From contig NZ_CP083760.1 in the NCBI RefSeq assembly GCF_020149915.1, forward strand, positions 3,038,001 through 3,102,000: 64,000 bases of DNA. The letters are read 5' to 3'. The translations under genes were made by a program, and so were the position numbers. Source of the DNA: Candidatus Sulfidibacterium hydrothermale. GTDB taxonomy: Bacteria > Bacteroidota > Bacteroidia > Bacteroidales > F082. Position 1 is the first letter of the stretch; every line of letters starts with the position of its first letter. Under the pieces are notes generated by a model, which was not told the origin of the DNA, searched no databases, and was given only the letters and a program-made list of their open reading frames with translations. Positions 25,165 to 32,758 of this stretch are shown piece by piece.

Positions 25165-26175
25165 ATGAAATGGTTAATTTTGTTTCCTGTGAAAAAAGAA
25201 TCCATTTCTGCATACGTCCGGGAAAAAATGAACCGGTGGGGAAAAAGCGGCCGGCCTTTTCTGTTTGTCCTGGATTTTGCATTACAACAACCGGAAATTT
25301 TTCCTTTGGATGAAATCAGCAACAAGGATATTCTGTTTGATATACAGGGGGTTAAAAATTTTTCTCCTGCTGCAAATACCAAAATAAAACCGGCTGATTT
25401 TCGCATTTATCCGGTTTCCAAAGATCGCTATTGCCAGGCGTTCAACCAGGTTCAAAAATACATCCGCAGAGGAGATACTTTTTTGCTCAACCTCACCATG
25501 CCCCACCGGATTGATACTCACTTAAACCTGAAACAACTTTTTTTCAACAGTAAGGCAAAATACAAAATATGGTTTCGTGATCGTTTTGTCTGTTTCTCAC
25601 CCGAGATCTTTATCCAAACACAATCAAACCTTATCCGGTCATTTCCCATGAAAGGAACCATCGATGCCCGGATAAAAAATGCCCGCGAAAAATTACTGGC
25701 CAGCCCAAAAGAACGAGCCGAACACTTTACTATTGTTGATCTGATCCGCAACGATTTAAGCATCGTAGCAAAAAATGTGAAAGTAAACCGTTTCCGATAC
25801 ATTGATCACATACAAACACATAAAAACGACATCTTGCAAATGAGTTCTGAAATAGAGGGGACAATACGGCCCGAATTTAAAAAATCGCCCGGGGACCTCT
25901 TATTTGCTCTGTTGCCGGCCGGTTCCATTTCCGGAGCTCCCAAAAAGAAAACACTCGAGATCATCCGGGAGACGGAAAAATATGACCGAGGATTCTACAC
26001 CGGGATTATGGGAATTTTTGACGGACAAAATATCAACAGCGGCGTAATGATTCGCTTTATTGAGAAAACCGAAAAAGGCCTGGTTTACAAAAGCGGAGGC
26101 GGAATTACCGCTTTAAGTAACTGTGAAGAAGAATATAACGAACTAATCGACAAAATCTATGTGCCGTTTCATTGA
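25165..26175 (+). CDS. pabB: Aminodeoxychorismate synthase component I
   Basis: Chorismate-using enzyme that, with PabA, makes 4-amino-4-deoxychorismate for folate. The FPMKGTIDAR segment has Lys where anthranilate synthase has Ala, the accepted mark of PabB. ERAEHFTIVDLIRNDLS, LLPAGSISGAPKKKT and the final YKSGGGITALSNCEEEY are the other family motifs. At 336 residues it is a short form with a reduced N-terminal region. It overlaps pabC by 17 bases. Confidence 0.93.
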   Translation: MKWLILFPVKKESISAYVREKMNRWGKSGRPFLFVLDFALQQPEIFPLDEISNKDILFDIQGVKNFSPAANTKIKPADFRIYPVSKDRYCQAFNQVQKYIRRGDTFLLNLTMPHRIDTHLNLKQLFFNSKAKYKIWFRDRFVCFSPEIFIQTQSNLIRSFPMKGTIDARIKNAREKLLASPKERAEHFTIVDLIRNDLSIVAKNVKVNRFRYIDHIQTHKNDILQMSSEIEGTIRPEFKKSPGDLLFALLPAGSISGAPKKKTLEIIRETEKYDRGFYTGIMGIFDGQNINSGVMIRFIEKTEKGLVYKSGGGITALSNCEEEYNELIDKIYVPFH

Positions 26176-26788
26176 AACTATACGGCTTGAAAACGGCCGG
26201 TTCGAAAACCTTATGTTCCATCAACAACGCCTGGATCATACCCAGAGAATACATTTCGGGACATCTTTTAACATCAACCTGAAAGAAAAATTATCCAAAG
26301 CGCTGAAAGAAAATTTTTCGGACCAGCCTGCCGGATTATTCAAATGCAGAATTGTTTACAGCAAGCAAATACACGAAATTCGGTTCATTCCCTACTCCTT
26401 TCCTTCTATCCAAAGTTTGCAGATGGTAAAAGCAGATACCATCGAATATTCTTCGAAATATGAAAACAGAGAGCAATTAAATAGGCTTTTTGCATTACGG
26501 AAAAATGCCGATGATATTCTGATTGTAAAAAACGGACGGATTACCGACACCTCGTTTTGCAATGTATTATTTTTTAATGGTAAAGACTGGATTACACCCG
26601 AACATCCCCTTTTAAAAGGTACTCAAAGAGCGGCTTTGTTATACCAGGAAAAAATTATAACCGCTTCTATCCGTCCTGAAGATCTGTCGCTTTTTTCTAA
26701 AATCAGGCTTATCAATGCCATGATTCGATTTGAAGACCGGCTGGAGTTTCCTGTGCAAAATATTTCTCAAATCATTGTTGAAGCATAA
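26159..26788 (+). CDS. pabC: Class IV aminotransferase, probable aminodeoxychorismate lyase
   Basis: PLP enzyme likely to release p-aminobenzoate and pyruvate from 4-amino-4-deoxychorismate. It is short (209 residues) for fold-type IV. The probable PLP lysine is in [11 protein letters not shown], and the segment [15 protein letters not shown] matches the family's ETSxxN region with Asp for Glu. A late GTQRAALL corresponds to the phosphate-binding loop. It overlaps pabB, which supports translational coupling and the PabC assignment. Confidence 0.8.
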   Translation: MCRFIETIRLENGRFENLMFHQQRLDHTQRIHFGTSFNINLKEKLSKALKENFSDQPAGLFKCRIVYSKQIHEIRFIPYSFPSIQSLQMVKADTIEYSSKYENREQLNRLFALRKNADDILIVKNGRITDTSFCNVLFFNGKDWITPEHPLLKGTQRAALLYQEKIITASIRPEDLSLFSKIRLINAMIRFEDRLEFPVQNISQIIVEA

Positions 26789-26810
26789 AGACCGGTTTCA
26801 CTTTTTTCAA

Positions 26811-26818
26811 TACTTTTG
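26811..26818 (+). promoter_or_regulatory. -7 promoter box of mce
   Basis: TACTTTTG, 50 bases before the ATG at 26869. Confidence 0.6.
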
Positions 26819-26868
26819 AAAAAGTAAATTCATTATTCGTTTTGAATATTTTTCAATCATCACAAAAG

Positions 26869-27279
26869 ATGAAACTCACACATATTGAACACATTGGCAT
26901 TGCCGTAAAAAATCTTGAAGAGGCTATAACATTTTACGAAGAGGTTTTGGGATTATCCTGTTACCGGGTAGAAGAGGTAAAAGATCAGAAAGTGAAAACC
27001 GCTTTTTTCAAAGTAGGACAAACTAAAATTGAACTTCTTGAAAGTACCGATCCCAATGGTCCCATTGCAAAATTCATCGACAAAAAAGGAGAAGGAATAC
27101 ATCACCTTGCTTTTGCAGTGGAAAATATTGATGAAACATTAAAAGAAGCCGCTGAAAAAGGGGTGAGACTGATTGATACTTCTCCGAGAAAAGGTGCCGA
27201 AGAATTGGAGATTGCTTTTCTTCATCCCCATTCAACATTTGGTGTATTAACCGAATTTTGTGAGAAGAAGTCAAAATAA
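26869..27279 (+). CDS. mce: Methylmalonyl-CoA epimerase
   Basis: Glyoxalase-fold enzyme that interconverts the R and S forms of methylmalonyl-CoA, used in the succinate-propionate pathway of many Bacteroidota. The sequence begins [19 protein letters not shown] and contains [14 protein letters not shown] and [16 protein letters not shown], giving the metal-binding His and Glu residues. At 136 residues it is the normal size. The open frame starts at a TTG 27 bases earlier, but the ATG at 26869 gives the family N terminus. Confidence 0.93.
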   Translation: MKLTHIEHIGIAVKNLEEAITFYEEVLGLSCYRVEEVKDQKVKTAFFKVGQTKIELLESTDPNGPIAKFIDKKGEGIHHLAFAVENIDETLKEAAEKGVRLIDTSPRKGAEELEIAFLHPHSTFGVLTEFCEKKSK

Positions 27280-27314
27280 AAGCAATTATTTATGTCAGAT
27301 CTGTTCGATTTTTT

Positions 27315-27322
27315 TATTTTTG
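27315..27322 (+). promoter_or_regulatory. -7 promoter box of udk
   Basis: TATTTTTG, 26 bases before the ATG at 27349. Confidence 0.65.
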
Positions 27323-27348
27323 AATATATATAATAAAACATTCATTTC

Positions 27349-27975
27349 ATGCTCATTATTGGTATTGCCGGGGGAAGCGGCTCAGGAAAAACAACCGTAG
27401 TAAAAAAAATAGTGGCTTCATTGCCCCAGGATTCGGTAGCCGTGATCTCGCAAGATTCATATTATTATGACAATGGCGACTTAAGTCCTGAAGAAAAGCT
27501 GAAGATCAATTTTGACCATCCTAATTCTATTGAATGGCCGCTTTTAATTCAGCATATCCATGCACTCCAGCAAGGAGAAAACATCGAAATGCCCATTTAT
27601 TCCTATGTTACCTGCGCCCGGGCTAAAGAAACCCAAACGGTAAAACCGAAAGATGTTATTATTGTAGAAGGTATTTTGATCCTCACCCATCCGGAATTAA
27701 GAAAATTACTGGATGTAAAATTGTTTGTTTCTACTGACAGCGACGAGCGACTTATGCGAATTATCCGGCGAGACATTCAGGAACGCGGCCGAAATTACGA
27801 TGATGCTTTAACTCATTATGCCACGTATGTAAAACCGATGCACCAACAGTTTATTGAGCCAACGAAACTATTTGCCGACGTAATTATTCCGGAAGGAGGG
27901 AAAAACAGAGTAGCTATTGATATGGTAGTATCTCAAATAAAATTAAACTTAAAAGAAACAAAGAATGAAACTTGA
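27349..27975 (+). CDS. udk: Uridine kinase
   Basis: Phosphorylates uridine and cytidine in pyrimidine salvage. Walker A is GGSGSGKTT near residues 8-16. SQDSYYYD, FDHPNSIEWPLL, VEGILIL and RRDIQERGR are the family motifs. Length 208 residues is usual. The propeller lipoprotein gene starts inside its last codons (11-base overlap), so they are cotranscribed. Confidence 0.94.
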   Translation: MLIIGIAGGSGSGKTTVVKKIVASLPQDSVAVISQDSYYYDNGDLSPEEKLKINFDHPNSIEWPLLIQHIHALQQGENIEMPIYSYVTCARAKETQTVKPKDVIIVEGILILTHPELRKLLDVKLFVSTDSDERLMRIIRRDIQERGRNYDDALTHYATYVKPMHQQFIEPTKLFADVIIPEGGKNRVAIDMVVSQIKLNLKETKNET

Positions 27976-28954
27976 GCCCAAACGAATATTAGTTTTGGGA
28001 ATCTTTGCCGTTATGCTAACGGTTTTTTTCAGCACAACGTCCTGCAACAAAAATCCGGGACCCGGAGGTGTTGGACAATGGACATATTACTCTTCAGCCA
28101 ATTCCGGTTTAATCAATAACGAAATTACCTGTTTTACCCAGGATCAACGGGGAAACATCTGGATTGGCACCCAATATGGCTTTTCGATGTTTGACGGAAG
28201 CCATTTTACCAATTGGCAGGAAAAAGATGGTTTAATTTATCATAAAATTACTTCCATTGCAGTGGACCAAAATGGAAATGTCTGGTTGGGAACCCCGCTT
28301 GGCGTTTCTAAATTCGACGGAGCCCATTTTACCAATTACACTACGGACAATGGTTTAATTTCTAATGATGTACACTCCATTGCCGTAGATGCTGACAATG
28401 TGATTTGGATTGGAACCGCCGAAGGAGTTTGTGCTTTTGACGGACAACAATGGACATATTACGAAAAAAGCGGAGGAGAAGCGCTGGTAAATAATCATGT
28501 ACGATCGGTTATGGTGGATAAAAACCAACACAAGTGGTTTGGAACCGAGTACGGAGTTTCTGAATTTTATAATGGAACCTGGACTACTTATCTTTCTCCT
28601 AAAGCGCTGGCCAATTATGTTTTTTCTGTTTTTGAAGATTCAAAAGGGAATATTTGGTTTGGCACCATGGCCGGAGCACTACGAATGGACCCCCAGGGAA
28701 ACCAAATTACCCTCACTACGGAAAATGGCTTGGCTTATAATCAGGTAGAATGTATAGCAGAAGATGACCGCGGGGTGATGTGGTTTGGAACACAGTTTGG
28801 CGTTTCTGAATACAATGGAACTTCCATCACAAATTATACAGCAACAAATGGCCTGGCTGCCAACTGGACTACTGCCATTTTAAAAACGGCTACCGGAGAT
28901 CTTTGGTTCGGTTCGGTTAATAAAGGAATATCCGTTCTACATTTTACAGAATAA
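27965..28954 (+). CDS. Two-component-regulator-propeller-like lipoprotein
   Basis: A 329-residue protein with a signal peptide and a lipobox-like TSC, so probably lipid-anchored. The mature part is a beta-propeller of about six or seven blades, each with a GNIWIGTQYGFSMFDGSHF-like Reg_prop motif. The same blades form the sensor part of hybrid two-component systems in Bacteroidota, but no kinase or other domain is attached here. It may sense glycans or simply bind proteins. It overlaps udk at the start. Confidence 0.8.
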   Translation: MKLEPKRILVLGIFAVMLTVFFSTTSCNKNPGPGGVGQWTYYSSANSGLINNEITCFTQDQRGNIWIGTQYGFSMFDGSHFTNWQEKDGLIYHKITSIAVDQNGNVWLGTPLGVSKFDGAHFTNYTTDNGLISNDVHSIAVDADNVIWIGTAEGVCAFDGQQWTYYEKSGGEALVNNHVRSVMVDKNQHKWFGTEYGVSEFYNGTWTTYLSPKALANYVFSVFEDSKGNIWFGTMAGALRMDPQGNQITLTTENGLAYNQVECIAEDDRGVMWFGTQFGVSEYNGTSITNYTATNGLAANWTTAILKTATGDLWFGSVNKGISVLHFTE

Positions 28955-29070
28955 GCTTTCCGAAATCGTATAATCCTCTATGAAAACCATTAACTACAAC
29001 TTGCAAGAAAAACGCGTAAAAAGACGTTTTGCACTGATTAACAATAATATATAAAATAATGCACGGTTTT

Positions 29071-29100
29071 TGCTTTTGTCTTATAACAAAAACAAAAGCA
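29071..29100. repeat. Inverted repeat before the zinc-ribbon gene
   Basis: TGCTTTTGT is mirrored by ACAAAAGCA around an AT-rich loop, ending 1 base before the next ATG. It would hide the start region in a hairpin or act as an operator. Confidence 0.45.
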
Positions 29101-29101
29101 G

Positions 29102-29422
29102 ATGTTGGTCTTAGCAATTGGCGTTTATTTAATCATTACCTTTATACTGACAGCCATTGGTATTGAGCGGCACAGTGAAGGACTGAAGATCTTCATTTTA
29201 AGTTTAGTACTTACCCCGTTATACGGCTTGATTCTTCTTTTTAAGAACAGACACAAAGCGGTTCCGGTTCATTACTACTACTGCTCTGAATGTAACTACA
29301 TTTATCCGGTGAAATTAAAGCACTGCCCTATTTGTCAGGAAAAAGGTAAAAAAGTAAAGTTGGTAAAATTTGAAAACCCTCATAAACTTACAAGGCTCTA
29401 TAAACAACTCACCCTTGCTTAA
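29102..29422 (+). CDS. Small membrane protein with C-terminal zinc ribbon
   Basis: A 106-residue protein of unknown function. Two membrane helices (about residues 2-22 and 30-48) are followed by a basic cytoplasmic tail with a zinc ribbon, YYYCSECNYIYPVKLKHCPIC (two CxxC pairs; this string is split by the aromatic lead-in). No enzyme motif is seen. An inverted repeat abuts the start codon. Confidence 0.65.
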   Translation: MLVLAIGVYLIITFILTAIGIERHSEGLKIFILSLVLTPLYGLILLFKNRHKAVPVHYYYCSECNYIYPVKLKHCPICQEKGKKVKLVKFENPHKLTRLYKQLTLA

Positions 29423-29427
29423 ACACG

Positions 29428-29456
29428 AAGGCTGCCCGGTTGGGGCAGCCTTTTTT
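29428..29456 (+). terminator. Intrinsic terminator
   Basis: AAGGCTGCCC (29428-29437) pairs with GGGCAGCCTT (29443-29452), followed by a T run. Confidence 0.88.
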
Positions 29457-29689
29457 ATTTTCTTTTCTCCTGAATCAATAAAAAATTAAAACCTTTCCCG
29501 TTAGAAAAACCGGGATACTTATTATTATCCCTAATACCAAAACTAATATCTTACATTACTAAAAGTTACTAGCGGATACCAGTTCGCACCAAGAATCAAA
29601 AAGTTATTACGACATGAGGTGTTTTAAACGCCACTTCCCTGCCAGCCGATTCCTTTTCCGGTAACATTTTTTCCGTATTTCCTCGGATA

Positions 29690-29721
29690 AAAAAAGCTGT
29701 CCGAAATAATTCAGACAGCCC
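29690..29721 (-). terminator. Intrinsic terminator of the first T9SS repeat gene
   Basis: On the minus strand GCTGTCTGA pairs with TCGGACAGC (one G-U pair) and a long T run follows. Confidence 0.8.
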
Positions 29722-29744
29722 TTTTCTCTTTTTAAATTCAAATA

Positions 29745-32558
29745 CTAATGCTGAACTACAATTTTCCGTGAAATAATTCCCTTTTCGGAAACCAACCGCA
29801 GGAAATAAATGCCGTTGGGGAGATTTGCCGTATTAATTCTCAACTCCTTCTCAAAAGCTGTATTTACTTTTCGAGAAAATACTTTTAAGTAATAACGATT
29901 GTAAAGCGCCAAGGAATAATTTTCATTATCCTTATTATCAAATTTTAAAGTAAGTTGTGTCGCCACAGGATTCGGATAGGCATCAATAACAGGAGTAGCC
30001 AGCAGGGTGAAACAGGTATCGCTTTCCCCGAATAAAACACCAAACTTTTTATCAAAAATTCTGATCTTATAATCAGAGCCAGGGCCTATCGAAATGCCAT
30101 TTATTGTTGTATCAATTTTCCAGCTCCAGGTTGTTCCCATAACACTATCCGCAAGAACATAATTAGCTGTAGCATCGTTTGCCTTTATAAGATGAATGAC
30201 GAAAGGTCCTGACAGGTTGGTATTCCACGAAATCAGATGAGAAGATCCAATTTGCCATTTTTCACCACCATCAGGTTGAATAACATGAATAAACGAACCC
30301 GGCGGATAAAGTAAAACATGAAAAACACTATCACTTATATCAAAAATATTCGGGTTATCCACACTGCTAACAATAACTTCCAGGTCCCCCTGTATATCAG
30401 GCAAAGTCCAGGCATAAGTTGACCCGGGAACATTGGTGGCAATCGCCGTTAAATCGGATCCTCCTCCAGGTCTTATAATACCAATGTTAAATTTCCCGAG
30501 AACATTACTTTTCCATGAAATCAGATGAGTGGAACCGGCAGCCCACTTTTCACCGCCGTTTGGACTCAGCACGGTAATTGTTCCTTTCACTTTCCGGACT
30601 ATAAAAAGTCCACTTTGACGCACCAGTGTACTATCGCTGTTGCTGATACATATCGCATAGCCATGTGAAATACGCACCGTATCCGGAACCGTCCAACCAA
30701 AAGTAGTACCTGTCGTTGATCCTAAATAAGAAACCCACGGCTTTGCACCTGGCGTAGTAACACTGGAAATATCTACGAGATAAAGTTTAAATTTTCCACG
30801 ATAATTTGTATTCCAGGATATCAGATATTGTGACCCGATCAACAAGGTGTCATAATCTGATGGTTTTATAATAGTTAAAAAAGTTCCTTTTGGCAAGGCA
30901 GTAATCGCAAACGTATTATTGCTCAAGTCGGTTACCGTGGTATCGGAACTGCTGCTCACCCGTATTTTATAATAACCGTAAACCGGATACTTCGTCGCAT
31001 TGGTTATCTCCCAGTCATAAGTACTGCCTAAAATATCCTTGCTAATCAATATCGAATCCTGTGGCTGAGTCTCACTACCATCCGGTTCGCAGTGTATCAG
31101 GTAAAGATCCACTTTCCCGGAAAGATTTGTATTCCACGATATCTTATGCGTCGTCCCTACTGCCCATTCAATATGTTTTACATTCGGCTGAAGTACTTTG
31201 ATAAAACTTCCTTTCGGCAAGGCAGTAATCGCAAACGTATTATTGCTCAAATCGGTTACCGTGGTATCGGAACTGCTGCTCACCCGTATTTTATAATAAC
31301 CGTAAACCGGATACTTCGTCGCATTGGTTATCTCCCAGTCATAAGTGCTGCCTAAAACATCCTTGCTAATCAATATCGAATCCTGTGGCTGAGTCTCACT
31401 ACCATCCGGTTCGCAGTGTATCAGGTAAAGATCCACTTTCCCGGAAAGATTTGTATTCCACGATATCTTATGCGTCGTCCCTACTGCCCATTCAATATGT
31501 TTTACATTCGGCTGAAGTACTTTGATAAAACTTCCTTTCGGCAAGGCAGTAATCGCAAACGTATTATTGCTCAAATCGGTTACCGTGGTATCGGAACTGC
31601 TGCTCACTCGTATTTTATAATAACCGTAAACCGGATACTTCGTCGCATTGGTTATCTCCCAGTCATAAGTGCTGCCTAAAACATCCTTGCTAATCAATAT
31701 CGAATCCTGTGGCTGAGTCTCACTACCATCCGGTTCGCAGTGTATCAGGTAAAGATCCACTTTCCCGGAAAGATTTGTATTCCACGATATCTTATGCGTC
31801 GTCCCTACTGCCCATTCAATATGTTTTACATTCGGCTGAAGTACTTTGATAAAACTTCCTTTCGGCAAGGCAGTAATCGCAAACGTATTATTGCTCAAAT
31901 CGGTTACCGTGGTATCGGAACTGCTGCTCACTCGTATTTTATAATAACCGTAAACCGGATACTTCGTCGCATTGGTTATCTCCCAGTCATAAGTGCTGCC
32001 TAAAACATCCTTGCTAATCAATATCGAATCCTGTGGCTGAGTCTCACTACCATCCGGTTCGCAGTGTATCAGGTAAAGATCCACTTTCCCGGAAAGATTT
32101 GTATTCCACGATATCTTATGCGTCGTCCCTACTGCCCATTCAATGTTCTTTACATTTGGCTGAATAACATGAATCTTACTTTTTTCCGGAACTGCTGTTA
32201 TCGCAAAAGTATAATTGCTTTCGTCGGCATACTGATCATTTACCGTACTTACGACCTTTATTAAGCAGTTTTCCGAGATTTCCTGATTCTTAGAAATCTC
32301 CCAACTCCAGGTAGTTCCTTCTACCGAATTGGCAATCGTCTGATAATGCTGTCCATTATCGGTACTCAACATAATTTTTACCGGTTGGGTAAAATTATCA
32401 TTCCAAGAAATGAGATGTGTTGTCCCAACAGCCCAACTTTCTCCTCCGTTTGGCTGAATCACTTTTATAAATGGCGTTTGCCCCATTAATACGCCATAAA
32501 AAGTCAAAAACAGGACAGACAAAAAGAAAAACCGTAAAACAGATCCTTGTTCTTTCAT
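29745..32558 (-). CDS. T9SS-secreted repeat protein with Ig-like KNH/Kre9-type domains
   Basis: A 937-residue surface or secreted protein. After a signal peptide (ending LMGQ) come repeated domains that each start with a PNGGE.W..GTTH.ISW-type pattern, resembling the Ig-like Kre9/KNH anchoring domain. Four consecutive domains (108 residues each) are nearly identical to one another. The C terminus is a T9SS type A sorting domain (YPNPVATQLTLKF ... LYNR ... LPNGIYFLRLVSEKG), so it is exported by type IX secretion. It is the downstream paralogue of the gene at 32759. Function is unknown; adhesion is plausible. Confidence 0.82.
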   Translation of the reverse strand: MKEQGSVLRFFFLSVLFLTFYGVLMGQTPFIKVIQPNGGESWAVGTTHLISWNDNFTQPVKIMLSTDNGQHYQTIANSVEGTTWSWEISKNQEISENCLIKVVSTVNDQYADESNYTFAITAVPEKSKIHVIQPNVKNIEWAVGTTHKISWNTNLSGKVDLYLIHCEPDGSETQPQDSILISKDVLGSTYDWEITNATKYPVYGYYKIRVSSSSDTTVTDLSNNTFAITALPKGSFIKVLQPNVKHIEWAVGTTHKISWNTNLSGKVDLYLIHCEPDGSETQPQDSILISKDVLGSTYDWEITNATKYPVYGYYKIRVSSSSDTTVTDLSNNTFAITALPKGSFIKVLQPNVKHIEWAVGTTHKISWNTNLSGKVDLYLIHCEPDGSETQPQDSILISKDVLGSTYDWEITNATKYPVYGYYKIRVSSSSDTTVTDLSNNTFAITALPKGSFIKVLQPNVKHIEWAVGTTHKISWNTNLSGKVDLYLIHCEPDGSETQPQDSILISKDILGSTYDWEITNATKYPVYGYYKIRVSSSSDTTVTDLSNNTFAITALPKGTFLTIIKPSDYDTLLIGSQYLISWNTNYRGKFKLYLVDISSVTTPGAKPWVSYLGSTTGTTFGWTVPDTVRISHGYAICISNSDSTLVRQSGLFIVRKVKGTITVLSPNGGEKWAAGSTHLISWKSNVLGKFNIGIIRPGGGSDLTAIATNVPGSTYAWTLPDIQGDLEVIVSSVDNPNIFDISDSVFHVLLYPPGSFIHVIQPDGGEKWQIGSSHLISWNTNLSGPFVIHLIKANDATANYVLADSVMGTTWSWKIDTTINGISIGPGSDYKIRIFDKKFGVLFGESDTCFTLLATPVIDAYPNPVATQLTLKFDNKDNENYSLALYNRYYLKVFSRKVNTAFEKELRINTANLPNGIYFLRLVSEKGIISRKIVVQH
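30884..32142. repeat. Tandem 324-bp repeat array inside a coding region
   Basis: About 3.9 copies of a 324-bp unit (copies begin near 30884, 31208, 31532 and 31856) that differ by only a handful of bases. The unit is an exact multiple of three, so changes in copy number keep the reading frame. Confidence 0.9.
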
Positions 32559-32620
32559 TGCCGTATAATTAAAGTTTTATTACAAAGCCCATCATCTTCA
32601 AGTATTTACCTTCGCCGTTC

Positions 32621-32628
32621 CAAAATTA
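32621..32628 (-). promoter_or_regulatory. Possible -7 box of the first T9SS repeat gene
   Basis: TAATTTTG on the minus strand fits TAnnTTTG, about 60 bases before the ATG at 32558. Confidence 0.45.
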
Positions 32629-32713
32629 AATAAATATTCACCGAAAGTCAATACTTTTTAACAATTTATTTAACAGGACAATAACTGTTAGTTGTTTCAC
32701 TCTGTTTTTCAAT

Positions 32714-32742
32714 AAAAAAGCCGGAATAAATCCGGCTTTTTT
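32714..32742. terminator. Intrinsic terminator of the second T9SS repeat gene
   Basis: AAAAAAGCCGGA (32714-32725) pairs with TCCGGCTTTTTT (32731-32742), loop ATAAA. Confidence 0.88.
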
Positions 32743-32758
32743 TTACTTACAAATCTTA

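Larger units (their letters stand above)
29423..29744. other. Intergenic region between convergent genes
   Basis: 322 bases holding two terminators (29428-29456 for the plus strand, 29690-29721 for the minus strand) with AT-rich sequence between. Nothing else was recognised. Confidence 0.6.

Noticed and set aside
31092-32003. Repeated 87-residue open frames on the plus strand
   Set aside because: They are antisense shadows of the 324-bp repeats; their identical sequence comes from the DNA repeat itself.
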